Origin: DAOVFN01 sp964607835
Lineage (GTDB): Archaea; Aenigmatarchaeota; Aenigmatarchaeia; QMZP01
Direction of reading: 5' to 3'
DNA length: 64,000 bases
NCBI GenBank assembly: GCA_964607835.1
Contig: CAZSLL010000006.1
Location: 1-64,000, forward strand
How positions within the stretch are numbered: the stretch's first letter is position 1; every line of letters starts with the position of its first letter. This document shows positions 53,817-62,445 of this stretch, one piece after another. The position numbers and the translations under genes were made by a program. The notes under the pieces were generated by a model. That model saw only the letters and a program-made list of their open reading frames with translations, did not search any database and had not been told where the DNA came from.

Positions 53817-54579
53817 TTACCCTTTCAATAACAGTACTCGAAAAACAAAATCCAATATGATTCCACAAAAATGACTTTAGTATATTTTTAGGATTGCTGA
53901 AACCTATATCTGAACACCATTTTTCGTATCCCTTTGCGCCTGGTATGAAGAGTTGGTGGCTCACAAAAGGCTTCTTTGTTTTAGGGTGGATATTCTGCAA
54001 GTCAAGATAAACATTCGGATGAAACCTCAATTCTTCCAGCAATTCTTTTGAGTCCAGTAGTAGATTCTTGCTCGCTGTAGCAAACTTAATCACAGGGTAA
54101 TAGTATTTCCTGTTTCCTCTGCTCTTGAAGCAAAATGAGAAATCTGTGTCACCAAGACCTCTCAAAAAATATGCTTTTTTGCTATATGCAGCATCCTTGA
54201 TTATGTCAGGTATTCCGATTTCTTTTTTGGGTCCAATTGGCAGACCGCAGATTTTGTGATAATAATTAACGAGGCCCTTGGAATATGCCCTCAGATAGCA
54301 AACATGTATCGGAGGTCTGAGATAAAATCCGAAATTCAACCCGAATAAGCTGTATTTTAGATTCCTTACATGGTCTTTAAGATAATGATAATCAGATATC
54401 AGATTTCCAGTAACTCCTATTTGATAATCTGTTGCATGAGGCTTTTTATCTATGCCTATGTTTCCATCGCCTGTCATTATGCCAATGTCTTCAGCAAGGT
54501 AATTTGATATTTTATCAGGAAATCTCAGTCCTCTTGACATGTCTTTTTTGCTGGTTTCGATTGTCGAAAAATCCAACAT
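53764..54579 (-). CDS. LAGLIDADG-type homing endonuclease-like protein
   Basis: Protein of 271 residues. Two LAGLIDADG-like motifs are visible: NYLAEDIGIMTGDGNIG (about 27-42) and AYFLRGLGDTDFSFCF (about 136-151), each with the expected acidic residue; the second is followed by a typical KFATASKNLLLDSKELLEEL stretch. It sits next to intron-bearing tRNAs, and its stop codon TGA is formed by the T-loop of tRNA-Lys(UUU), so its last ~18 codons are antisense to the tRNA 3' exon and intron. It is not inside an intron now but may have moved introns. A DNA-binding regulator role is an alternative. Confidence 0.75.
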   Translation of the reverse strand: MLDFSTIETSKKDMSRGLRFPDKISNYLAEDIGIMTGDGNIGIDKKPHATDYQIGVTGNLISDYHYLKDHVRNLKYSLFGLNFGFYLRPPIHVCYLRAYSKGLVNYYHKICGLPIGPKKEIGIPDIIKDAAYSKKAYFLRGLGDTDFSFCFKSRGNRKYYYPVIKFATASKNLLLDSKELLEELRFHPNVYLDLQNIHPKTKKPFVSHQLFIPGAKGYEKWCSDIGFSNPKNILKSFLWNHIGFCFSSTVIERVMSPAGNPSLLERVQECI

Positions 54580-54610
54580 ATAGAGATTTTCCGATAGTAA
54601 ATATAATGCT

Positions 54611-54636
54611 ATGGATAGGACCGTTCCGCTATTCCG
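54611..54636 (-). promoter_or_regulatory. 26-bp element shared with 14905-14930, upstream of the LAGLIDADG gene
   Basis: Minus-strand CGGAATAGCGGAACGG then TCCTATCCAT, identical to the radA-side element at 24 of 26 positions. As there, it stops 4-5 nt before a TATA-like sequence (attatattt, about 54600). On the plus strand the same DNA lies upstream of the MazG-like gene, so it could act in both directions. Confidence 0.55.
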
Positions 54637-54693
54637 CTATAATCCGGGCCCATCAAATACTTTTATTACTTGCTTCGAATCCTCAATGATAGT

Positions 54694-55051
54694 ATGGCTA
54701 GCATAAGGCCGGACACGACCATTGGCGAGCTACATGATTTCGTCCGCCACGTCTACGGAAAGCCGAATGACCTGCATTTCGACATCCATGACATGCTCAA
54801 TAACGTACAGAGATTCGCAATGAGATGTCTCAAGGGCATCAGGAAGGGTGACAGGGAAAAGACAAAGAGGAATATTTCAAAAAGTGATAGATGAAGCGGC
54901 AGACCTGTTCTCTCACTATCTCTGCGTCTTCAATTCGCTTGGAGAGAGCATCGCTCATAAGCTGTCAGTTGTGTTCACCAATGACTGCCACGAATGCGGG
55001 AAAGCGCCGTGCGAATGCAATTTCACATCTGTGGTCAATTATGGATCATAA
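54694..55051 (+). pseudogene. MazG-like nucleotide pyrophosphohydrolase-like gene with a frameshift
   Basis: Two overlapping frames together make one plausible ~118-residue protein. The first reads TTIGELHDFVRHVYGKPNDL... and QRFAMRCLKGIRKGDREKTK, ending after NISK; the second continues VIDEAADLFSHYLCVFNSLGES and closes with CHECGKAPCEC, the Cys ending seen in archaeal MazG-like proteins. Removing one A from the AAAAA run at 54879-54883 restores a single frame. This may be a sequencing error, a pseudogene or programmed frameshifting. MazG-type enzymes hydrolyse non-canonical NTPs. Confidence 0.7.
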
Positions 55052-55264
55052 TCTATTCCTTTCTTTAACGGAAAACCAGTTAATTTTATAAACCCCCTCT
55101 TCAATTATTGTAGGCTGATGCAACCAAAGCATTGTTTAAACCATAACCAGGATTAGCTGATAATCGCTCTGCAGAGGCGTCGAGATGCCCCGGAGCGTGT
55201 GCCGGTGCGCAGCACCGGAAGGACAGAAGAGTGTGCCGGTGCGCAGCACCGGAAGGAAAGCGAT
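55052..55264. promoter_or_regulatory. Leader with two 34-nt hairpin repeats before the TrmB-type regulator
   Basis: GTGTGCCGGTGCGCAGCACC plus GGAAGGA occurs at 55197-55223 and again at 55231-55257. Each copy contains a perfect 7-bp hairpin (CCGGTGC-GCA-GCACCGG) followed by a GGAAGGA ribosome-binding sequence. The second copy serves the ATG at 55265. The sequence between 55052 and 55196 has TATA-like tttataa and tttaaac runs and no gene; a ggctgatg...agctga stretch resembles a C/D RNA only weakly. Confidence 0.65.
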
Positions 55265-56119
55265 ATGGAAAAGGCAGAGTCCCTCCTCAGGGAGGCCGGG
55301 ATGAAGGAGTACGAGGCCAAGGCATTCCTTGCCGTCATACAGTGCGGGGTGTGCAGCGCTGACAGGATATCAAAGATATCCCGCATACCCCTGACAAGGG
55401 TGTACGAGACCATGCAGTCACTCCAGGGCATGGGCATAGTCACTGTACTCAACACAAGGCCGAAGAAGTACAGGCTGGTCTCCATGGATTCCCTGTCCAA
55501 CCTCATAGAACACAAGAAGAGGCTTATGAGGCAGGAGATTGACCGCACCGAAGCCATAGTGAAGGAAATCAAGAGAGTGGTTCCCAAGGCCAACAGGGGA
55601 GAGACAGATGAGATAAAGGAAGGCTTCTGGATAATAAAGGGAAGGGAGCCCTCATCCAGGAAGATAATCGATGAGGAGAAGAAGGCTCAGAAGGAGATAA
55701 TGTTCTTCAGCGATGACTTCAGCTGGTTCCCCAAATTCAGGAAGACCCTGGAGCAGAAGATAGGCGAGGGCGTCAACGTCAAGGTCCTGGTCAACCTCAA
55801 CGACAAGACCGCTGACAAAGTCAAGCAAATCCTTGACATCGGGGCGGACGTGAGGGGATGGGACGTCCAGGGCCTCAGGGGCAACATAATCGACTCCAAG
55901 CTCATCCACCTGGTCTCCCAGCAGCCCAAGCCGGGAGTGAACCCGGATGACCACTACGGCAAGGAGGGTTCTGACGACATATTCTTCTACGACTGCCTCG
56001 CCACCGGCAACCCCATAATCGTGAACATGGTCAAGACCTATTTCGACATCTTCTGGTGGAGGGGGGAGAGGCCCCGGGCGCTCATAGACAAAAAGCACAT
56101 GCGGCCCTCTTTCAGATGA
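55265..56119 (+). CDS. TrmB-family transcriptional regulator
   Basis: About 284 residues from ATG 55265. An N-terminal winged helix (AESLLREAGMKEYEAKAFLA, ADRISKISRIPLTRVYETMQ, LQGMGIVTVLNTRPKKYRLV) is followed by a coiled-coil linker (LMRQEIDRTEAIVKEIKRVV) and a C-terminal domain (KIIDEEKKAQKEIMFFSDDF, NVKVLVNLND, FFYDCLATGNPIIVNM) as in TrmB-like regulators, which sense small molecules such as sugars. Its leader carries two identical hairpins each ending in a ribosome-binding sequence, suggesting post-transcriptional or auto control. Target genes unknown. Confidence 0.85.
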   Translation: MEKAESLLREAGMKEYEAKAFLAVIQCGVCSADRISKISRIPLTRVYETMQSLQGMGIVTVLNTRPKKYRLVSMDSLSNLIEHKKRLMRQEIDRTEAIVKEIKRVVPKANRGETDEIKEGFWIIKGREPSSRKIIDEEKKAQKEIMFFSDDFSWFPKFRKTLEQKIGEGVNVKVLVNLNDKTADKVKQILDIGADVRGWDVQGLRGNIIDSKLIHLVSQQPKPGVNPDDHYGKEGSDDIFFYDCLATGNPIIVNMVKTYFDIFWWRGERPRALIDKKHMRPSFR

Positions 56120-56254
56120 ATTCCTGCCTTTCGAGTGACAAAATACAAAGAGAATGATGTTTTTTAACCCTGAAACGCGGGTAAAAAAAGCAAAACTTTA
56201 AATATACCTCTGACATTAGATATAGGACGCCCTGTGTGTGAAATTATATATATT

Positions 56255-56308
56255 TGCAGATGTATATAATATATTACCCAATGGTGGTCACCGAAAAGGG
56301 CGTTAGAG
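56255..56308 (+). promoter_or_regulatory. Promoter of the RNA polymerase operon
   Basis: An AT-rich run with a good TATA match (tatataatatatta, about 56263-56277) lies upstream of rpoH, after further TATA-like and A-rich sequence (56190-56250). A short frame from ATG 56281 (20 codons, ending inside rpoH) overlaps the rpoH start out of frame. Confidence 0.55.
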
Positions 56309-56554
56309 GTGGTATCTATTCCAGTAGACATTTCCCTTCATGAGCTTGTCCCCAAGCATGAGATTCTGACCAAGCTTGACAAGAAGGAGCTCCTCGAGAA
56401 GCTGGGCGTCACAGAGAAGGAGCTTCCCAAGATACTGGTAAGGGACCCTGTCATAGCCAGCATGGAGGCGAGGCCAGGGGATGTTGTTAAGATTACCAGA
56501 AAGTCGCAGACAGCCGGGTATTCCACCTACTACAGGACAGTCACCGGGAAATGA
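56309..56554 (+). CDS. rpoH: DNA-directed RNA polymerase subunit H (RpoH/Rpb5 C-terminal domain)
   Basis: Protein of 81 residues with the RpoH core (LVPKHEIL near the start, then LPKILVRDPVIASM and GDVVKITRKSQTAGYSTYYR). It forms the jaw of archaeal RNA polymerase. The GTG at 56309 is directly preceded by AGAGGT with almost no spacing, so the exact start is uncertain; AUU at 56318 would fit the ribosome-binding spacing better. First gene of the H-B''-B'-A'-A'' operon, as in many archaea. Confidence 0.92.
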   Translation: MVSIPVDISLHELVPKHEILTKLDKKELLEKLGVTEKELPKILVRDPVIASMEARPGDVVKITRKSQTAGYSTYYRTVTGK

Positions 56555-56651
56555 GTCGGTTCCTGGTAGACGTCAGCGGCCAGGCGGTCCTGGCAGGAAA
56601 AAAGCGCATGCCCGGAGGGGCGCAGAGTCGGGAAAGGAGGAGAAAGGCGAC

Positions 56652-58106
56652 ATGTCTTTCATGCCGGTATTTAAGGTAATAGAGAAGCAGAGGGGCTGGG
56701 TCAACTTCCAGATTGAATCTTTCAACCACTTCATAGAGTACGGTATCCAGGGCATAATCGACGAGGTGGGCACGGTCTCCCTCAATCCTGAGCTCGGGGA
56801 CCACAAGCTCAAGTTCGGAAAGGTGCACATAGGAAGGCCCTCGGTCAAGGAGGCTGACGGGAGCACCAGGCAGGTTTTCCCCAACGAGGCCAGGATAAGG
56901 AACCTGACCTACGCTGCCCCTGTTTATGTTGACATAACCCCGGTCATAAACGGGGTTCAGGAGAAGCCGGAAAAGGTGCACATAGGCAACCTTCCCATAA
57001 TGGTGGGCTCAATGCTGTGCTCAACCCACGGCCTCAACAACAGGGAGCTCGCCAAGAGCGGGGAGGACGGCAACGACCCCGGAGGATATTTCCTGGTCAA
57101 CGGCACCGAGAGGGTCCTGGTCCTCATCGAGGAAATCGCCTCCAACAAGCCCATCTTCGAGAAGGAGGAGGACACCATCTCGGTCAGGATCAACTCAGAG
57201 CGCTCGGGCTTCAAGCAGAGGCATGTCGTGGAGAGAAAGCCTGACGGAGAGATAACGGTTTCCTTCGCCAACATAAGAAAGCTCAACATAATCACCCTGC
57301 TCAAGGCCCTTGGCCTGGAGACTGACAAGGAGATATGCGACCAGATATCCCCTGACCCCAGGATTCTCAACGAGCTCTACATCAACCTCTACCAGTCATC
57401 GAGCACCACGTCTGACGAGGCCATTGACTCCATAGGCAAGAAGATAAGGGTGTCAGAGGACTACAGGGTGGAGAGGGTCAACCAGATTCTCGACCGCTAC
57501 CTGCTCCCGCACGTGGGGCAGGATACCTCCAACAGGACAGAGAAGGCAGACGTCCTTGCCAAGATAGTCAACAAGATGATAATGCTCTCCCTGAACATGA
57601 TTCCGGCAGACGACATAGACCACTACGACAACAAGAGGCTGCTCATGTCAGGCGAGCTCATAGGCCAGCTCTTCAGGAGCATACTCCTCGGAAGGTGGGG
57701 CCTGCTCGCCAAGATGAACTACAACTACCAGAAGCTGGTCAAGAGGGGAAAGACACCCTCCATCCAGGGCATAATAGAGGCCAACGCCGTTACCAAGCAG
57801 ATACTCTCCAGCCTGGCCACAGGCAACTGGATTGGCGGGAGGACAGGCGTGTCCCAGAGGCTGGACAGGTCGTCATACATCAAGACCGTTTCCCACCTCA
57901 GGTCCATAGTTTCACCGCTTACCTCCACTCAGGAGCATTTCAAGGCCAGGCAGATTCACCCCACCGAGTGGGGAAGGCTGTGCCCGGCAGAGACCCCTGA
58001 GGGCTCCTCAATAGGCCTCAGGAAGCACCTTGCCCTCATGGTGGAGGTCACGCCGGGGCTGAGCGAGAAGGACAAGGACAGGGTCCTCAAGAGCATAATG
58101 GAGTGA
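56652..58106 (+). CDS. rpoB2: DNA-directed RNA polymerase subunit B'' (N-terminal half of B)
   Basis: About 484 residues from ATG 56652, which has a GGAGGAGAAAGG ribosome-binding region; the frame is open further upstream but those codons look non-coding. Covers the protrusion, lobe and fork of Rpb2 (GSMLCSTHGLNNRELAKSG, GGYFLVNGTERVLVLIEE, LSSLATGNWIGGRTGVSQRL). The split of B into B'' and B' is typical of many Euryarchaeota-type lineages. Ends 5 nt before B'. Confidence 0.93.
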   Translation: MSFMPVFKVIEKQRGWVNFQIESFNHFIEYGIQGIIDEVGTVSLNPELGDHKLKFGKVHIGRPSVKEADGSTRQVFPNEARIRNLTYAAPVYVDITPVINGVQEKPEKVHIGNLPIMVGSMLCSTHGLNNRELAKSGEDGNDPGGYFLVNGTERVLVLIEEIASNKPIFEKEEDTISVRINSERSGFKQRHVVERKPDGEITVSFANIRKLNIITLLKALGLETDKEICDQISPDPRILNELYINLYQSSSTTSDEAIDSIGKKIRVSEDYRVERVNQILDRYLLPHVGQDTSNRTEKADVLAKIVNKMIMLSLNMIPADDIDHYDNKRLLMSGELIGQLFRSILLGRWGLLAKMNYNYQKLVKRGKTPSIQGIIEANAVTKQILSSLATGNWIGGRTGVSQRLDRSSYIKTVSHLRSIVSPLTSTQEHFKARQIHPTEWGRLCPAETPEGSSIGLRKHLALMVEVTPGLSEKDKDRVLKSIME

Positions 58107-58111
58107 TTATC

Positions 58112-59950
58112 ATGACAGCGCAGGTTAAGCCAAGGGTTGATAAGGGAATGGAATCCAGGAAGAAGGTGGACGTCTACTACAACGGCCGCCTGGTGTTCCA
58201 GACCACTGACCCCCATAAGCTGGCAGATTCCATCAGGAAGAAGAGGAGGATGAGCCTCATACCCAGCCAGGTCAACGTGGCCTATCATCCAATATACAAG
58301 GAGATAAGGATAAACACAGAGCACGGCCGCGCCAGGCGCCCCCTGGTCATAGTGGAGTCCGGGACCCCCAAGCTCACTGACCAGCACATAGAGAAGCTCA
58401 AGAAGGGGGAGATTGAGTGGAACTACGTGATACAGCACGGGATAGTGGAGTACCTTGACGCTGAGGAGGAGGAGAACACCTACATAGCCATAGACAATGA
58501 CCATGTGACCAAGGACCACACCCACGTGGAGCTCAACCCCATAACCATCCTGGGAACAGCCGCCTCCCTGATTCCCTACCCCGAGTACAACCGGGGCGAC
58601 CGAATCAACTACGGCGCCAAGATGGTTGGCCAGGCCATAGGCACGCCCGCGCTTAACTTCATACTCAGGACAGACACCAAGAACAACCTCATGTCATACC
58701 CCCAGACCCCGCTCGTCAAGACCGAGGTCACCAACATACTGGATGACTACCCCGGGGGCCAGAATGTTGTGGTGGCTGTGATGTGTTATGACGGGTTCAA
58801 CCTCAACGACGCCGTCATTGTCAACCGCTCCTCTGCAGAGAGGGGCCTGTTCAGAAGCTTCTACTTCAGGACATATGACACAATAAAGAAGCGGTACTGG
58901 GGAGGCCAGGAGGACGAGATAATGATTCCAGAGCCCGGCATAAAAGGCCACAGGGGCGAGGACGCCTACATACACCTGGCCGAGGACGGCATAATAAACC
59001 CCGAGACCCCGGTGGAGTCAGACACTGTCATGGTGGGCAAGGTCTCCCCGCTCAGGTTCCTCTCAAGCGAGGAGTTCACCGCGGACATAGAGAACAGGCG
59101 CGAGACCTCAGTAACCATAAGGTATGGCGAGGCAGGCATAATAGACGAGGTCTTCCTCTCAGAGACACTTGACGCTGACCAGCTCATCAAGATAAGGGTG
59201 AGGGACATGAGATGCCTGGAGCCCGGGGACAAGCTCGCCTCAAGGCACGGCCAGAAGGGCGTGATAAGCCTTCTGGTTCCCCAGGAGGACATGCCCTTCA
59301 CGGCGAACGGGGTGGTCCCTGACATCATATTCAACCCCCACGCCATCCCCAGCAGGATGACCGTGGGACAGCTCCTGGAGCTCCTCACCGGCAAGACAGC
59401 GGCCTACACCGGCCAGACCATAGACTCGTCCGCCTTCAACCACATAAAGGAGGCTGAGATAAGGAAGCTCCTGAGGAAGGCGGGCTTCAGGGAGGACGGC
59501 AAGCAGACCCTCTACGACGGCAAGACGGGAAGGAAGTTCGAGGTGCTCATATTCACGGGCCTTTCATATTACCTCAAGCTCGACCACATGGTCAAGGACA
59601 AGATACACGCAAGGTCCAGGGGACCTGTTACCCTGCTCACCAAACAGCCAACAGAGGGCAGGGCAAAGAGGGGCGGGCTGAGGCTGGGAGAGATGGAGCA
59701 GCAGTGCCTTGTTGGCCACGGCGCCGCGCTCACCCTCAAGGAGAGGTTTGACTCAGACAAGACAAAGATACCCATATGCAGGAAGTGCGGCCTCATGGCC
59801 ATACACGACACCATCAAGAACAGGAGCTACTGCCCGGTGTGCAAGGACAGCGAGACCGTCTGGGTGGAGACCTCCTACGCATTCAAGCTCATGCTGGACG
59901 AGGTGAAGTCCATGGGAATAATCCCCACCCTGGGGACAGAGGAGATGTGA
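58112..59950 (+). CDS. rpoB1: DNA-directed RNA polymerase subunit B' (C-terminal half of B)
   Basis: About 612 residues from ATG 58112. Contains the hybrid-binding/wall and catalytic-side elements (GYDGFNLNDAVIVNRSS-like VMCYDGFNLNDAVIVNRSS, GDKLASRHGQKGVISLLVP, PHAIPSRMTVGQLLELL, TKQPTEGRAKRGGLRLGEME) and the C-terminal zinc site (CRKCGLMAIH...CPVCKD). Together with B'' it makes the second largest subunit. The A' gene starts 1 nt after the stop. Confidence 0.95.
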   Translation: MTAQVKPRVDKGMESRKKVDVYYNGRLVFQTTDPHKLADSIRKKRRMSLIPSQVNVAYHPIYKEIRINTEHGRARRPLVIVESGTPKLTDQHIEKLKKGEIEWNYVIQHGIVEYLDAEEEENTYIAIDNDHVTKDHTHVELNPITILGTAASLIPYPEYNRGDRINYGAKMVGQAIGTPALNFILRTDTKNNLMSYPQTPLVKTEVTNILDDYPGGQNVVVAVMCYDGFNLNDAVIVNRSSAERGLFRSFYFRTYDTIKKRYWGGQEDEIMIPEPGIKGHRGEDAYIHLAEDGIINPETPVESDTVMVGKVSPLRFLSSEEFTADIENRRETSVTIRYGEAGIIDEVFLSETLDADQLIKIRVRDMRCLEPGDKLASRHGQKGVISLLVPQEDMPFTANGVVPDIIFNPHAIPSRMTVGQLLELLTGKTAAYTGQTIDSSAFNHIKEAEIRKLLRKAGFREDGKQTLYDGKTGRKFEVLIFTGLSYYLKLDHMVKDKIHARSRGPVTLLTKQPTEGRAKRGGLRLGEMEQQCLVGHGAALTLKERFDSDKTKIPICRKCGLMAIHDTIKNRSYCPVCKDSETVWVETSYAFKLMLDEVKSMGIIPTLGTEEM

Positions 59951-59951
59951 C

Positions 59952-62441
59952 ATGTACAGGATAGACAGCCTTAAGTTCGGACTATTGTCCCCAGACACCA
60001 TAAGGGCCCTTGCCAGGGTCAGGGTGGTGAGCTCTGACCTCTATGACGCTGACGGATACCCGGTTGAGGGAGGGGTAATGGACCCAAGGCTGGGCGTCAT
60101 AGACCCCGGGCTGCACTGCAGGACGTGCGGAGGGGGCATAGGCGACTGCAACGGGCACTTCGGCTACCTGGAGCTGGCCAAGCCCGTAATCCATGTTCTC
60201 TACACCAAGACCATTTACCAGATACTCAAGTACACCTGCAGGTCGTGCAACAGGATTCTCATAATCCCGCCGGACGGCTCAGAGGAGAAGAAGCTCGCGG
60301 CCACGGTCCCGAGCAAGTGCCCTCACTGCGAAAAGCCCCAGAAGAAGGTGAGCTTTGTCAAGCCCTACACCTACTACGAGGACAAGACCGAGCTCGACCC
60401 CATGACCATAAGGGAGCGTTTCGAGAACATACCTGACAAGGACCTCAGGAAGATAGGATTCAGGGGCGGGAGGCCCGAGTGGCTCATACTAACCCTCTTC
60501 CCGATACCCCCTGTTACCATGAGGCCAAGCATTACCCTCGAGGGAGGGGAGCGTTCAGAGGACGACCTCACCCACAAGCTGGTTGACGTGGTGAGGATAA
60601 ACCAGTCCCTCAAGGAGAACATTGACATAGGCGCCCCTGATTTCATACTCAACGACCTCTGGGAACTCGTGCAGTATCACATATCAACCTATTTCGACAA
60701 CGAACTCACCGGAGTCCCGCTGGCCAGGCACAGGTCTGGCAGGCCCCTCAAGGGCCTCATACAGAGGCTCAAGGCCAAGGAGGGAAGGATAAGGGGCAAC
60801 CTGCTCGGGAAGAGGGTCAACTTCTCCTCAAGGACTGTCATATCCCCTGACCCCAGGCTTTCCATAAACCAGGTCGGTGTGCCCATAGAGGTGGCAGAGG
60901 AGCTCACCATACCTGAGAACGTGACAGCAGAGAACACCAAGTACATAAGGGAGCTGTTCAGGCAGAACAGGGTGAACTACGTCATAAGGCCTGACAACAG
61001 GAGAATCAAGGTCACTGACATGAACAAGAAAGACGTCCTGGACGTCATAGCCCCTGAGTGGCAGGTGGAAAGGCAGCTCAGGGACGGAGACATCGTCCTG
61101 TTCAACAGGCAGCCCAGCCTTCACAGGATGTCCATAATGGCCCACAGGGTCAAGGTCATGCCCTACAAGACCTTCAGGATAAACCCCTCGGTGTGCCCGC
61201 CATACAATGCTGACTTCGACGGGGACGAGATGAACCTGCACGCCCTGCAGAACGAGGAGGCCAGGACAGAGGCGGCCTACCTCATGGAGGTCCACAGGAA
61301 CATCATCTCCCCCAAGTTCGGGGGGCCTATCATAGGCCTTGACCTGGACCAGATATCAGGGGTCTACCTGCTCACCCATCCTGACACCAGGCTCTCCAGG
61401 GAGGACGCCGCCCAGCTCTTCGCTGACGCCGGGGTGGACATGGAGCTACCTGAAAAGGAAGAGTTCAGCGGAAAGGAAATAGTGAGCATGATGCTTCCCA
61501 AGAACATAAACATCGAGTTCAAGGCCAGCTGCTGCAAGAACTGCGATGAGTGCGACAGGGACAATTGCCCGCACGACGGCTGGGTAAGCATAAAGAAGGG
61601 AGAGGTCCTCAAGGGCAGGATAGACGCCAAGGCCGTGGGGGCCATGAAGGGCAAGCTCATAAACAAGCTCATCAGGATGAGCGACCCGGAGACCGTGAGG
61701 ATTTTCATAGACACCTTCGGCAGGATTGGCACGGCATTCATAATGAGGAGGGGCTTCTCGCTCGGCACATCTGACCTGGACCTGGACCCCCAGGTGGAGA
61801 AGGACATCAGGAAGGAGGTGGAGAGGGCAGAGCACGAATCAGACAGCCTCATCGAGCAGTTCAACCAGGGCGATATAAGGATTCTGCCGGGCATGACGCC
61901 CAAGGAGTCCCTGGAGGCCCAGGTGCTCAACTCCCTGGCTTCAGGGGTGAGCAGGATTTCAGACATGGTTTCAGAGAACATGCCCTACAACGACATCAAG
62001 GTCATGTACGAGGGCGGGGCCAAGGGCTCTGTGGTCAACACCAGCCAGATGGCCGCTGTCGTGGGACAGGAGACCATACTGGGAAAGAGGATTACCAGGG
62101 GTTACCTGAACAGGACCCTTCCCCACATCGAGCAGGGAGACCTCTCCCCGCATTCCCGCGGCTTCGTGAGGGTGGGATTCAAGCACGGCCTCAACCCGTT
62201 CGAGCTTTTCTGGAACATCATGAACGGCCGTGAGGGCCTAATGGACAAGTCCCTGAGGACCAGGAAGTCAGGCTACATGCAGAGGAGGCTGGTCAACGCC
62301 CTGCAGGACCTCAAGGTGCACCAGGACAGGAGCGTGAGGAACTCTGTGGGCCAGATTGTCCAGTTCGCCGCGGGCGAGGACAGGGTGGACCCCAGCAAGT
62401 CAGAATGGGGCACCATAAGATGGAAGGAGCATCTGGAGTGA
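59952..62441 (+). CDS. rpoA1: DNA-directed RNA polymerase subunit A' (N-terminal part of largest subunit)
   Basis: Protein of 829 residues. Zinc sites CRTCGGGIGDCNGHFGYLEL and CRSCNRI...CPHCEK in the clamp, the catalytic loop YNADFDGDEMNLH (three Asp for the active-site Mg) near residue 420, and a Cys cluster CKNCDECDRDNCPHDGW in the middle. The largest subunit is split into A' and A'' as in all archaea. The gene begins with ATG 59952 just after the B' stop. Confidence 0.95.
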   Translation: MYRIDSLKFGLLSPDTIRALARVRVVSSDLYDADGYPVEGGVMDPRLGVIDPGLHCRTCGGGIGDCNGHFGYLELAKPVIHVLYTKTIYQILKYTCRSCNRILIIPPDGSEEKKLAATVPSKCPHCEKPQKKVSFVKPYTYYEDKTELDPMTIRERFENIPDKDLRKIGFRGGRPEWLILTLFPIPPVTMRPSITLEGGERSEDDLTHKLVDVVRINQSLKENIDIGAPDFILNDLWELVQYHISTYFDNELTGVPLARHRSGRPLKGLIQRLKAKEGRIRGNLLGKRVNFSSRTVISPDPRLSINQVGVPIEVAEELTIPENVTAENTKYIRELFRQNRVNYVIRPDNRRIKVTDMNKKDVLDVIAPEWQVERQLRDGDIVLFNRQPSLHRMSIMAHRVKVMPYKTFRINPSVCPPYNADFDGDEMNLHALQNEEARTEAAYLMEVHRNIISPKFGGPIIGLDLDQISGVYLLTHPDTRLSREDAAQLFADAGVDMELPEKEEFSGKEIVSMMLPKNINIEFKASCCKNCDECDRDNCPHDGWVSIKKGEVLKGRIDAKAVGAMKGKLINKLIRMSDPETVRIFIDTFGRIGTAFIMRRGFSLGTSDLDLDPQVEKDIRKEVERAEHESDSLIEQFNQGDIRILPGMTPKESLEAQVLNSLASGVSRISDMVSENMPYNDIKVMYEGGAKGSVVNTSQMAAVVGQETILGKRITRGYLNRTLPHIEQGDLSPHSRGFVRVGFKHGLNPFELFWNIMNGREGLMDKSLRTRKSGYMQRRLVNALQDLKVHQDRSVRNSVGQIVQFAAGEDRVDPSKSEWGTIRWKEHLE

Positions 62442-62445
62442 TGAT

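Noticed and set aside
53764..54579. LAGLIDADG gene located inside a tRNA intron
   Set aside because: The T-loop intron of tRNA-Lys(UUU) is only 34 nt; the gene merely overlaps the tRNA 3' part antisense and extends away from it.
55087..55165. C/D-type small RNA (TATA at ~55088, ggctgatg, agctga)
   Set aside because: The box C match is poor (CTGATGC rather than RTGATGA) and no second box pair is present, so I left it out as a feature.
56551..56679. 42-codon frame starting at the rpoH stop (MSRFLVDVSGQ...)
   Set aside because: It overlaps the start of rpoB2 in another frame and is very Arg-rich with no independent support; more likely the spacer carrying the rpoB2 ribosome-binding site.
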